From Mesonia aquimarina (lineage in GTDB: Bacteria; Bacteroidota; Bacteroidia; Flavobacteriales; Flavobacteriaceae), in contig NZ_RCNV01000003.1 of assembly GCF_003667275.1 (NCBI RefSeq), forward strand, positions 280,103 to 344,102: a stretch of 64,000 nucleotides of DNA, in the 5' to 3' direction. The translations under genes and the position numbers were made by a program. The notes beneath the pieces were generated by a model. It had not been told where the DNA came from. It was given only the letters and a program-made list of their open reading frames with translations, and ran no database searches. Positions 51,608 through 62,000 of the stretch are shown piece by piece (the stretch's first letter is position 1; the number at the start of each line of letters is the position of its first letter).

Positions 51608-52546
51608 TTAGAAATTATAAACCACTTCTAATTTATAATTTTTAAGGGCTTTTTGTGCTTTTTCTAGATCTTCTGTAAAACCTAAAATATATCCACCTCC
51701 ACCGGAACCGCAAAGTTTTAGATAATAAGCATTCGTGTCGATTCCCTCTTTCCACAATTTATGAAATTGCTTCGGGATCATTGGTTTAAAATTATCGAGC
51801 ACCACGTGAGAAAGTTCTTTAATATTCCCAAATAGCGATTTTACATCGCCTTTTAAGAAATCTTCCACACAAGCATCGGTTCGTTTTACAAACTTATCTT
51901 TTAACATTTTTCTGAAGCCTTCCTGTTTCATATTTTCCATAAAAATATTAACCATCGGTGCAGTTTCTCCAACCGTACCGCTGTCTAATAAAAATACAGC
52001 TCCTTTTCCACTTTTAGTTTGCGAAGGAATTCCTGCGGCTTCAATATTGTCTTTAGAGTTAATAAGGATTGGCAAACTCAAATAACTATTTAACGGGTCT
52101 AATCCAGAAGACTTTCCATGGAAAAAAGATTCCATTTCTCCGAAAATAGCTTTTAATTTCAATAATTTCTCACGGTTTAAATTCTCTAAAACCGTAATTT
52201 TATCAGTAGCATATTTATCATAAATAGCGGCAACTAAGGCTCCACTACTTCCAACTCCGTAACCTTGCGGAATACTGCTATCAAAATACATTCCTGCCTC
52301 TATATCCTGTTGTAAACTTTTTAAATCAAAAGTAACTAAATCGGGCTGTTGCTTTTCCAATTCAGCTAAATAATCTGCAAAACGTTGTAAGTTTACATTA
52401 GATTGGCGTTGTTTTTCGGTATGAGCTTTATCTACTTTTAAAGCACCATTGTAAAAATTATAAGGAATTGATAAGCCTTTAGAGTCTTTGATAATTCCGT
52501 ATTCACCGAATAACAAAATCTTGGAATAAAAGAGTGGTCCTTTCAT
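51608..52546 (-). CDS. GHMP-family kinase, probable mevalonate kinase
   Basis: 312 residues. It opens LLFGEYGIIKDSKGLSIPY, as in mevalonate kinases. The ATP loop is PQGYGVGSSGALVAAIYDKY near residue 95 and the C-terminal motif is KLCGSGGGGYILGF. The ordinary first step, phosphorylating mevalonate at the 5-OH, fits the adjoining decarboxylase gene 10 bp upstream. Phosphomevalonate kinase activity cannot be excluded on sequence alone. Confidence 0.87.
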   Translation of the reverse strand: MKGPLFYSKILLFGEYGIIKDSKGLSIPYNFYNGALKVDKAHTEKQRQSNVNLQRFADYLAELEKQQPDLVTFDLKSLQQDIEAGMYFDSSIPQGYGVGSSGALVAAIYDKYATDKITVLENLNREKLLKLKAIFGEMESFFHGKSSGLDPLNSYLSLPILINSKDNIEAAGIPSQTKSGKGAVFLLDSGTVGETAPMVNIFMENMKQEGFRKMLKDKFVKRTDACVEDFLKGDVKSLFGNIKELSHVVLDNFKPMIPKQFHKLWKEGIDTNAYYLKLCGSGGGGYILGFTEDLEKAQKALKNYKLEVVYNF

Positions 52547-52556
52547 AATTACTGAT

Positions 52557-53651
52557 TTAGGATTGACTTACAAGTTGTTTTGCTCCGTAGCCAACCTCAT
52601 CACAAATATACTGTTCATTTTGACAATGTGCAACCAACTGAGTCTTAATGAAATCTAAAACTTTAGTTTTCTCTTTTTCAGGATATAATAAATGTACATT
52701 AGCGCCGGCATCCAGGGTAAAGCAAAGTTTTACGCCCATTTTTTCTCTAAAATCCCAAACTTTATGAATTATCGCTAAAGTATTAGGCTTCATTAACACA
52801 AAATATGGATGGCTGGTCATCATCATGGCATGCAATGTAAGCGCTTCGCTTTCTACCAACTCTATAAAATCTTCTAGATTTCCACTTTCTAAAATTGCGA
52901 TTAATTTTTCGATATTATCTTGTGCCTGCTCAAAACGTTGTATTGCAAATGGATGATTATGCATTAAATTATGCCCCACAGAACTACTAACTTTTTTTTC
53001 GCCTTTATCAACTAACAAAATGGTGTCTTGATAAGTTTTAAAAACTTTATGGATTTCGGTTGTGCATAAAGTTCCGAAAAGATTGCTGCTACTTTTTATA
53101 GCATCATGCTTTCCCCAAAGCACCAAAGGTCCTTGAATACTTCTTGCTGCACTTCCTGAACCAAGTCTAGCTAAGAAAGATGCTTTTTTATAGAAAAAAT
53201 CCTCGGTCATTTTTTTATCCACTTCTTTTTCCATGGTTAAAAGGCACAAAGCAAGCGCACTCATACCACTGGCAGAAGATGCAATTCCGCTACTATGCGG
53301 AAAAGAATTATGTGTAAAAATTTTAAAATGATAATTTTTTAAAAAAGGAAGATATTGTTCTATCCGCTCAAAAAAAGTGATGATTTTTGGTTCGAATGCT
53401 TCGGTACGCTCCTTATCTAAAAATACTTCAACGGAAAAAGTTGTATTTTTTGCTGCTTTTTTTTCAAACTCCAAAGTTGTTGTAGTTAAACAATTGTTCA
53501 ACGTAAAACTTAACGAAGTGTTTTTTGGTAATTGCTTATTATATTTTCCCCAATATTTCACCAAAGCAATATTACTGGGCGATTGCCAAGTTATTTCACC
53601 TTCAGTTTTAGGGCTTATAGCCTGCTGCGGAATAAAATTTTCTGCCGTCAT
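52557..53651 (-). CDS. mvaD: Diphosphomevalonate decarboxylase
   Basis: 364 residues of the GHMP superfamily. Typical motifs are SNIALVKYWGKYNKQLPKN at the N-terminus, HNSFPHSSGIASSASGMSAL as the phosphate loop, GSGSAARSIQGPLVLW, and the catalytic Asp in TLDAGANVHLLYPE. It makes isopentenyl diphosphate from mevalonate diphosphate; the related mevalonate-3,5-bisphosphate decarboxylases are similar. It is the first gene of a mevalonate kinase-prenyltransferase operon. Confidence 0.92.
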   Translation of the reverse strand: MTAENFIPQQAISPKTEGEITWQSPSNIALVKYWGKYNKQLPKNTSLSFTLNNCLTTTTLEFEKKAAKNTTFSVEVFLDKERTEAFEPKIITFFERIEQYLPFLKNYHFKIFTHNSFPHSSGIASSASGMSALALCLLTMEKEVDKKMTEDFFYKKASFLARLGSGSAARSIQGPLVLWGKHDAIKSSSNLFGTLCTTEIHKVFKTYQDTILLVDKGEKKVSSSVGHNLMHNHPFAIQRFEQAQDNIEKLIAILESGNLEDFIELVESEALTLHAMMMTSHPYFVLMKPNTLAIIHKVWDFREKMGVKLCFTLDAGANVHLLYPEKEKTKVLDFIKTQLVAHCQNEQYICDEVGYGAKQLVSQS

Positions 53652-53748
53652 TTTTAAAATTTGTACAAATATAATGCAATCTGCTGGAGGGCAAGTTGTA
53701 GAAATTAATAAAATAAATTACCTTAGATTTTCATAATCACCAAGTTTT

Positions 53749-54228
53749 ATGAGCCAGAAAACAGCCTTATATAAAATTACCGGGACCGTTTTTATAGGTT
53801 TACTCATTGGTTTTTTCTGTATGATTGCCATTACAGAAAGTGCTGGAAACTGGCTAAAAATAATCAATAAACCCGATTTTTTCTTGTCTATAAAATTTTA
53901 TGCACTTGCCTGGGGACTTAGTTTCTGCTTGCTAGGGCTCTCTGCTGGAATTGTCTGGAGTAAAGGGTTTTATCATAGCTGGGTGAAAACAGCTTTATAT
54001 CATTTCGGGTTTCTAATTCTCCTCAATGCTTTATGGTTTATTCTTTTTTTAGAGCTCAAACTTTTGTTAATTGCACTTTTATTTATCTCCGGCTTATTTA
54101 TTTTTCTTTTATTTACCATTAAATGGTTTAAAGTCACCAACAATTGGAGCGCCTATTTATTATTTCCTTATGTTTTTTGGGTGGCTTATAATGTTATATT
54201 AACTTTTGAGATCTGGCGCTTAAATTAA
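53749..54228 (+). CDS. TspO/MBR-like membrane protein
   Basis: 159 residues with five hydrophobic helices and a TspO-like layout: NWLKIINKPDFF after the first helix, ALAWGLSFCLLGLSAGIVW, LNALWFILFLEL and the last-helix region NWSAYLLFPYVFWVAYNVIL. TspO proteins bind porphyrins or sterol-like ligands. The match is recognisable but diverged, with fewer Trp residues than standard TspO. It is divergent from mvaD and 44 bp upstream of the DUF421 gene. Confidence 0.72.
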   Translation: MSQKTALYKITGTVFIGLLIGFFCMIAITESAGNWLKIINKPDFFLSIKFYALAWGLSFCLLGLSAGIVWSKGFYHSWVKTALYHFGFLILLNALWFILFLELKLLLIALLFISGLFIFLLFTIKWFKVTNNWSAYLLFPYVFWVAYNVILTFEIWRLN

Positions 54229-54272
54229 GTTGAATTCAATAGCATCACTTTTTATATCTTAAAAATTTACCT

Positions 54273-54794
54273 ATGGAAAAATGGTTTGAAGCATCCGGAA
54301 CTTCGTTAGCTGCAATTATAATTAGTGCTATTGCAACTTATATTATTATCATTCTTTTTACAAGAATTGTTGGTAAACGGAGTTTCTCTAAAATGTCTAG
54401 TCTAGACTTTGCCATAACTATTGCTATCGGTTCGATAATAGCTTCTACTATTATTCTGAAAAACGTGAGTTTGCTGCAAGGTTTTACAGGACTATTTATA
54501 GTTTACGCGATTCAGTTTTTCGCTTCCAAATTACGTCGATTTAGCTTTTTTCAAAAAATAATGGATAATGATGCTTTATTATTGATGGACGGTCCTAATA
54601 TTATAAAGGAAAATTTAAAAAAAGCGAACGTAACCGAATGTGATTTAAAAGCAAAATTAAGAGAGGCCAACGTATTAAACGTTAAGCAAGTTCGCGCAGT
54701 GGTTTTTGAAGCTACCGGAGATATTTCAGTTTTACATACCGCTGATCCTTCGGATGAATTGGAAAATTGGCTTATTGAAGAAGTAAAACGTTAA
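54273..54794 (+). CDS. DUF421 (YetF-like) membrane protein
   Basis: 173 residues: three helices (about 12-32, 42-62, 65-82) followed by a small soluble domain. The family signatures TRIVGKRSFSKMSSLDFAITIAIGS and NVTECDLKAKLREANV, followed by VRAVVFEATGDISVL, are all present. Its cellular role is unresolved. Convergent with the flavoprotein gene. Confidence 0.88.
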   Translation: MEKWFEASGTSLAAIIISAIATYIIIILFTRIVGKRSFSKMSSLDFAITIAIGSIIASTIILKNVSLLQGFTGLFIVYAIQFFASKLRRFSFFQKIMDNDALLLMDGPNIIKENLKKANVTECDLKAKLREANVLNVKQVRAVVFEATGDISVLHTADPSDELENWLIEEVKR

Positions 54795-54814
54795 TTAAGG
54801 AATATTTTTTTTAA

Positions 54815-56035
54815 TTAATATTTTTCAGCGATTGCTGATGCCACTAAAAAACCACCTGTCCAAGCGTTTTGAAAATTAAATCCGCCGGTAATTGCGTCTA
54901 TATTCAATATTTCTCCCGCAAAATAGAGATTATCGTTAACTTTACTTTCAAATGTTTTAAAGTTGACTTCCTTTAGGTTAATTCCGCCGGCAGTTACAAA
55001 TTCTTCCTTAAAAGTGCTTTTTCCGTTTATTAAAAATGTTGCTTGCGTTAAGGCCAGTGCAATTTGTTGGATTTGTTTTTTTGAAAGCTCTGCCCAAATC
55101 TGATTTTCAGGAATTCCTGCTTTTATAATAAGTCGGCGCCAAAGTCGTTTGGGTAAATCTAATTGTGCATACGTTGTGAGTTGTTGCTTAGGAAATTCAT
55201 TTTTTAAAACTTTTAATTCCTCTACAGCCTCTTCTTGTGTTTTATATCCTAAAAAATTTACTTCTAAAGTGAATTTATAGTTGCAATCGTTCAATATTCG
55301 TGCTCCCCAAGCCGATAATTTTAAAATTCCCGGACCGCTTAAGCCCCAATGCGTAATTAGAAGCGGACCCTCACTTTCTAGTTTTTCACCTTTAATTTTA
55401 AGGGAAGCAAAAGTTGAAATTCCTGCTAAATCTTGTAAGCGTTCATCTTTTGTATTAAAGGTGAACAAAGAGGGAACCGGTGGAATAATTTGATGCCCTA
55501 ATCCCTCTAAAAGCTTCCATATTTTAGGATTGCTTCCAGAAGCCATCACAATTGTTTTAGCTAAAAACTCACCTTGATTAGTAGATACTTCCCAGGTATT
55601 CTCTTTTTTTTCAACAGTTTGAACCGCATGCTTTTTTAGCACATCGATCCCTAAGCGATTTGCTTCCGATAAAAAACAGTTAATTATGGTTTCTGAAGAA
55701 TCGGTTACCGGAAACATTCTCCCATCTTCTTCGGTTTTCAATTCAATGCCACGTTGCTGAAACCACTCAATGGTATCACCGGTCATAAATTGGTGAAATG
55801 GACCGCGCAGTTCTTTTTCTCCTCGTGGATAATTTTTAACCAAATCTTGCGGAATAAATTCAGCATGAGTAACATTACAGCGTCCGCCGCCTGAAATTCT
55901 AACTTTTGAGAGTACTTCTTTTCCACGTTCTACAATAGCTAGTTGAAGTTCTGGTTTTTTTTCAGCTAGATTTATTGCCGTAAAAAATCCGGCAGCTCCT
56001 CCTCCAACAATAAGTACATCGTAGTTTTTTTTCAT
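54815..56035 (-). CDS. BaiN/HI0933-type FAD-dependent oxidoreductase
   Basis: About 406 residues. The FAD motif VLIVGGGAAGFFTAINLAE is at residues 6-24, RISGGGRCNVTH follows near 60, and the C-terminus carries the second FAD contact (NLYFAGEILNIDAITGGFNFQNA). This is the HI0933/YhiN group, whose substrate is generally unknown. I start at the ATG at 56035; the GTG at 56077 would add 14 residues without family support. Confidence 0.9.
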   Translation of the reverse strand: MKKNYDVLIVGGGAAGFFTAINLAEKKPELQLAIVERGKEVLSKVRISGGGRCNVTHAEFIPQDLVKNYPRGEKELRGPFHQFMTGDTIEWFQQRGIELKTEEDGRMFPVTDSSETIINCFLSEANRLGIDVLKKHAVQTVEKKENTWEVSTNQGEFLAKTIVMASGSNPKIWKLLEGLGHQIIPPVPSLFTFNTKDERLQDLAGISTFASLKIKGEKLESEGPLLITHWGLSGPGILKLSAWGARILNDCNYKFTLEVNFLGYKTQEEAVEELKVLKNEFPKQQLTTYAQLDLPKRLWRRLIIKAGIPENQIWAELSKKQIQQIALALTQATFLINGKSTFKEEFVTAGGINLKEVNFKTFESKVNDNLYFAGEILNIDAITGGFNFQNAWTGGFLVASAIAEKY

Positions 56036-56077
56036 TCGACAAAAGTAAGAAAGCTGGTGAACTGAAAAAATCTTCAC

Positions 56078-56969
56078 ATTAAAAACATCACTGGTTTATA
56101 AAGAAGAAGACCACGACGCTTACAGAAACAATAGTAGAAAATATCACTAACTATATATAAGAAAAATAATCTACCAACTAAAATATTTTCACCACGGAGT
56201 AATCCTTATTGGAAATTGCTTCAGAATACACGTAATTTATTTTAAACTTGATATACAGAATTCAAAGAATTTAACCTCCTCCTTTGTTAAGAAATAGCCT
56301 TTAAGATAAATTTTCTTATTTGTTTCATAATATCACTAAACTAATTGAAATCCTATACAGAAGCTGAGTTCAAATCAATTTTTTAAAAAACAACTTTAAC
56401 AAAAAAACAGCAGATAGTTTATAGTTATAATACATAGCTTTTTTTCAACGCAATATCCTTTATCCAGAAATCAATTAGCTTTTCACTTACATATTTTTGC
56501 ATATAGACTTCATAGTTGTTTGATTTCAAATGATATACTGTCCACAGTAAAAAAAATTTCAAATTCATTTAGACAAAAGGCTAACTTCTACCGAATAGTG
56601 TTGAACATATTGGCAAATACTCATTTTCTTCTATTGTAACCACTGCATCCGATCTTTATCATTATATGATACCCGAAAGCTTTCTCAAAAGACATCTTTC
56701 ACTAACATTCCTCAAGTACTAAACAAAAAAGTTAAGGCTAACAAGCTGTGAAACATTAAACTTTAGCTTACATATTTAATAGAGTAAAAGTTGGTCTTTT
56801 GTTATTTCTATTAATACTTCCAATATTCTTTTGTAATTTGCAACGAAGCTGTCTATCATCGACAGCTTACTGTTAAAACAAATTACTGATTATCAATATA
56901 GCATATAGATTTCCTCTACTAAAGCATAAGTACAACAGGATATATTTAAACTTATATATAAAACTTTTA
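56078..56969. other. 892-bp non-coding region
   Basis: AT-rich DNA between divergent genes with no supported ORF or RNA gene. The only structure noted is an inverted repeat, AAGCTGTC/GACAGCTT with a 7-nt loop, at 56846-56868, about 100 bp upstream of the regulator gene. It lacks a T run and might be an operator or mRNA leader structure. Confidence 0.4.
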
Positions 56970-58628
56970 ATGAAATCAAAATTTATAAAGACCATCTTAT
57001 TTTTCTTATTAGGAATATTACTTCACGCGCAAGAAGCTGAAAAGCAATATAAGTCTCTTATGAATGAAGCCTCCTTGGCTTTAAGTACTGAAAATTATCC
57101 CTATGCGATAGAAAACTTTGGTAAGGCAGAACTTATCGCTAAAAAAAATAATTGGTCAGATAAATTAGTAGTCATAAAAAATAATTTAGGCATTATCACC
57201 TATGAGGAACTCTCCAATTATGGAGAAGCTTTGGGTTATTTTCAAGAAGCCATGGAAATAATCAAAAAAAATCCATCTTTTAGAAAAGAAAAAATCAGTG
57301 TTTTGAATAATATTGGCGCATTATATGGGCACAAAGGAGATTATCAAGAATCCATTAAATATTATAAAGAGGCATATAACCTAGTTAAAAAAGGTAGTTT
57401 GGAATCTAAAAATTATTTACAAAAAATATTGGGTGTTAACATAGCGAGTTTTTATGATATAAGTGGAGATCATGAAAGGTCAAAAATTATGTTAGAGGAA
57501 GTAAAAACTATAGAAACCGACACTTATGCAATGCAGCTTTGGAAAGCTACTTACGCTGAAAATCTTTTTTTAAGAGGTTATATAAAAGAAGCTCAAGAAT
57601 TAGCTGAAAACCTACTAAATAGCAAGCAGTATAACAAAGAAGAAACTTGTCAAGTCTGCATTTTAGAGTTACTTTCAAAAATTTATGAAAAAAATAATGA
57701 AATTGATAAGGCTATTTTATATACCGATAAGGCTTTAATTTACAATCCAGGATGGAAACCGAAAATAGACCGTTATAAGCGTTTAGCTAATTTATACATA
57801 GTCAAAAGTGACCTAGCAAAAGCTATCAAATATAAAGATTCTGTAATTCTGGCAAAAGATTCTCTTGAACATCGTATCAATAAGCAGCTCTTTCAAACTT
57901 ATAAAGTTAAATTTGACCTTCAGAATTATCAAAATAAATTAATTCTCAATAAGAAAAAACAACAAGCACAACTTACTTTGTTTTGGGTAATAATAGCCGC
58001 CATCTTAATTTTATTTTTCTTCCTTTACCGTTGGCAAAAAAATAGAATTATAAAGCAGAGACAAGAAAAGAAACTTTTAGAGAATGATCAGAAAATTATG
58101 TCTTTGCAATTAGAAAAGGAAAAAAAAGAACATATGCTTTTGGAAAATGAGGTTGGTATTCTCAAGCAGAAAGCTAAGCTAAAACAGGAATCTTTAAAAA
58201 ATAGGATAGCTGAAAAAAACAGAAAACTTTCAGCAAAAGCTCTTTACCTTTCTAATCGAAATGAACTCATCGAAGAAATTATTGAATCTCTTGCGATTTT
58301 ACCAGACATAGCAAAAAATAAAACGATTGTTAATAATATGAAAGTTCTAAAGCAACATTTAAAAATGGATTCTGAGTGGGATGAATTTATTATTCATTTT
58401 GAAAAGGTGAATCCAAACTTTTTAAAATATTTAAAATCTAATCACCCTACACTTTCCACTAATGATTTGAGGTTTTTGTGCTACATATATATGAATTTAA
58501 ATCTTAAAGAAATCGGTATCATTTTTAACATTACTTATAATGCCGCAAGAATTCGAAAAAAGCGAATTTTAGAAAAAATGGGGCTTTCAAAAAAGGAGTC
58601 TTTATACTCTTATTTATTGAAAATTTAA
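56970..58628 (+). CDS. TPR transmembrane regulator with LuxR-like DNA-binding end
   Basis: 552 residues. A signal-like N-terminus (ending in LLHAQ) precedes about six tetratricopeptide repeats (30-315, e.g. GEALGYFQEAMEII, ESIKYYKEAYNLV). A single membrane helix lies near 333-350 (FWVIIAAILILFFFLY), followed by a coiled coil of about 80 residues. The C-terminal helix-turn-helix of LuxR-type is STNDLRFLCYIYMNLNLKEI followed by FNITYNAARIRKKRILEKMG. Such one-component sensors are common in flavobacteria. Its target may be the T9SS cassette downstream, but only proximity suggests this. Unusually AT-rich, like the gap before it. Confidence 0.85.
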   Translation: MKSKFIKTILFFLLGILLHAQEAEKQYKSLMNEASLALSTENYPYAIENFGKAELIAKKNNWSDKLVVIKNNLGIITYEELSNYGEALGYFQEAMEIIKKNPSFRKEKISVLNNIGALYGHKGDYQESIKYYKEAYNLVKKGSLESKNYLQKILGVNIASFYDISGDHERSKIMLEEVKTIETDTYAMQLWKATYAENLFLRGYIKEAQELAENLLNSKQYNKEETCQVCILELLSKIYEKNNEIDKAILYTDKALIYNPGWKPKIDRYKRLANLYIVKSDLAKAIKYKDSVILAKDSLEHRINKQLFQTYKVKFDLQNYQNKLILNKKKQQAQLTLFWVIIAAILILFFFLYRWQKNRIIKQRQEKKLLENDQKIMSLQLEKEKKEHMLLENEVGILKQKAKLKQESLKNRIAEKNRKLSAKALYLSNRNELIEEIIESLAILPDIAKNKTIVNNMKVLKQHLKMDSEWDEFIIHFEKVNPNFLKYLKSNHPTLSTNDLRFLCYIYMNLNLKEIGIIFNITYNAARIRKKRILEKMGLSKKESLYSYLLKI

Positions 58629-59019
58629 AAGAAGTATAGCCCTGTTTTTACAAAAAAACATAAACATTTGATAATCAACAATATATATTACATAAATCGA
58701 CAGCACCTTACTAATCTCTTTCCTCTACGACCGCTTTTTTTTCTTTGACGACCGCTTTTTTTTTGTAATCTTTTATTTAAAAATCAACATTTTATTACAA
58801 ATTTGGAAAGTATTTTTTTTAAATTATCAAAAATCCTAATCTATTTTATGCAAAAAAACATTTCATTTTCTTTATTCTTAAATGGATTTTTTTCACAACA
58901 TTTAAAAATAAAAATCGACTCAGGATAAATTCATACTTGCTTAAGCAGAGTCGCATATATTTTACAAAAATAGTAGAATAGGATAAATTAAATTTTTATA
59001 ACAATTAAATATTTAAAAT
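58629..59019. other. Intergenic region before the type B surface protein
   Basis: 391 bp, very AT-rich. It contains a short direct repeat, ACGACCGCTTTTTTTT at 58727-58742 and again at 58748-58763. No ORF or clear terminator is seen. The promoter of the cassette at 59020 should lie here but does not match the consensus well. Confidence 0.45.
58727..58763. repeat. Direct repeat ACGACCGC-T8
   Basis: Two copies of ACGACCGCTTTTTTTT, separated by CTTTG, within an otherwise AT-rich gap 257 bp upstream of the surface-protein gene. It may be a binding site or a slippage product. Confidence 0.6.
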
Positions 59020-62000
59020 ATGAAAAAAACATTACTATTAATCACAATACTTTTAGGATATTTTAATATGTGGGCACAAGATCCACCTATTATGGTAGAT
59101 TGCGAAGAAAGTCCTGTGAATACGATTATATGTTACGGTTTTTTGGAAACTGTTACATATACTTTTGAAAGTTCAGATGGCTCAAATTTAAACCTAATTG
59201 TTAATTCTGGATATATTACCACCTTTGGGGGGGACTTTGTTGTAACGGATTCGGATGGCACAGTCCTATATAGTGATACCGGAAACGGTGGAGATCTTAC
59301 AGGAGTTAGTGTTCAATCAATAGGAGATCAAATAACAGTCACTTATACATCCAGTTATTACCCCTGTAATACGAGTGGTTTTACAGAAATTGATGTAAGT
59401 GTTTCGTGTGCGTCATGTATTAATCCCGTGGTTTCTACTGAAGTTGTCAGTAATTGTGACAATAATAACGAAGGTTTTTTTGCGGAAATTAATATTACAG
59501 ATTTAGGATCATCGGAATCGTTAATAATAAACGACAATCAAGGAAGTGCGAGTCAGTCTGTTGATTCCCCTGATACTTTTACGTTTGGTCCTTATCCGAA
59601 TGACACTATGGTTGATATAACCGTAGCAAATGAGAATGATGAAAATTGTTTTGTAACTCAAAGTGTTATACAGGAATTTTGCCCTCCTATTAATAATGAT
59701 TGTGAAGATGCTACTCAAGTAACAGTAAATGATAGTATTGAATGTATTGAATCTTCACCAGGAACCTTGGCAGGAGCAACTCCTTCAGGATTTTCTGACT
59801 CTTGTGTAGAAGAAACAACAAATGATATTTGGTTTAAATTTACAGCCACAGCGGAAGATTTATCTATTTCTTTTCTAGGAATTTCCCAATATAGTTCAAT
59901 ATATCACGCAGTATATGAAGGTGATGATTGCAATGATTTATCATTATTGTACTGCGCTGATAATTTTCAAGAAAGTGCAAGTTTAGCAGAAGATTTAACT
60001 ATCGGAAATACTTATTACATTAGAGTTTTTTCTACCAATCAAAATTTAACTACTTCATTTGACCTCTGTATAACTACTCCTGAACCCAGAATTAATATTA
60101 ACACTAATAATTACACTGTTGAGGAATTGGTAACCGATGTTTTATTTAATAATCCCTGTACTCAAATTTCAAATATTACCTATTCAACTGGAACAAATTA
60201 TGAGGATGTAAATGGTATCGGATATTTTAATTATAACAATTCAAATTTCCCTATAGAATCGGGAATAATATTGAGCTCAGGCAATGTAGCGAACGCTTCT
60301 GGTCCAGAGTCTGATATTCAGGCTGGGGGTAGTTATGCGTGGCCTGGAGATGAAGATTTAGATAACGCTTTAGATTCTGGAGGAGAATCATACAATGCTA
60401 GTATTATTGAGTTTGATTTCATCCCGTTTATAAATGACATTAGTTTTGACTTTTTGTTTGCTTCCGACGAATACGCTGTACTTCCATGTGGTACGACATT
60501 TACAGACGGTTTTGTGTTTCTGTTAAGTGACGAAGATGGGAATACTGAAAATTTAGCGGTAGTTCCAGAAACTACGATTCCTATATCATCTAATACTATT
60601 TTTGATGAACAGTATTCTCCTGGCTGCGAATCCCAGAATGAAGAGTATTTTGGAACCTATTATGGTATTAATGGAGTTAATCCATTTGATTCTCCTATTA
60701 ATTTTAAAGGCAATACAGTGGTTATGACAGCAGAGGCAAATGTAATTCCAGGACAACAATATCATATAAAATTGGTAGTGGCAGATAAAGGAGACACTGG
60801 ACATAACTCAGCTGTATTTATAGCCGCTGGAAGTTTTGATTTAGGAGCTATCGATTTAGGAGATGACATTACTACTAATTCTGGAAATGCAAGTTGTAAT
60901 GGCGAAACTGTAATATTAGATACAGGTGTTGACAATCCAGAAGATGCAACTATTGAATGGTATCAAGAAGGTGAATTGATCGCTGGTGAAAATGATCCTA
61001 CATTAGAAGTTACTGAGGAAGGAAATTATACCGTAGCAGTTGTTTATATTGGAGCTTGTGGCTTAACAGATTCAATTAATGTAGAGTTTTTCGATAATCC
61101 GGAGGTTAATTTGGGTGACGATCTAACACTTTGTGAAGGAAATAGTTTAAATATAGATGCTACTCCAACAAATGTTACGGATTTAGATAATATTATTTAC
61201 AGTTGGACTTTGGATGGAACTCAAATAGACGGAGAAACAAACTCTACCTTAGAGGTGAATCAGGCTGGGACATATACAGTAGAAGTTTCAGCGAATGGTT
61301 GTCTAATCACAGATGAGGTTGTTGTAGATTTAATTGATTATGAAGTTAATCTTCCACAAACTCCGATTTGTATATCAATAGGAGACCCAAATAGTTTTGA
61401 ACTTTCATCTGAAATTACAGGTATTTCTTCTTCAGAGTTACCAAACGTAAACTATGAATGGAGTTTTGAAGGAACTGTTATAACCGATGAAACCAATCCT
61501 TCTTTAATAATTACAGAAGAAGGGCTTTATACAGTTACAACATCATATATGAATTGCAATAGAACAGCTACTTTTGAAGCTATATTTGGACATTCTCCAA
61601 TCATAAGTTTGGGTGAAGATCAAATTGTTTGTCCAAATTCAACGGTAACATTAGACGCAACACCTACCAATAATTCTGAGTTTGATTCATTGACATATAA
61701 ATGGTTTCAGGATGGTACAGAATTAACTGGAGAGACTACTGCAACTTATAATGCGACTGCACCTGGAACTTATACCGTTGAAGTTATAGGTACTATGTTA
61801 GATGCAAATGGCAATTCTTTTTCTTGTGATACAGGAAACGATAGTATTACAATCAATAATAACAATACATTCACAGTATCATTAGGATCAGACCAGGATT
61901 TATGTAATGAGTCTAGTTATACGATAGAGAGTGTAGTAACAGGGGAGGATGCAAGTAATGCGAGTTATGTATGGGAAGATTCCAATGGTGTTATATCCGG

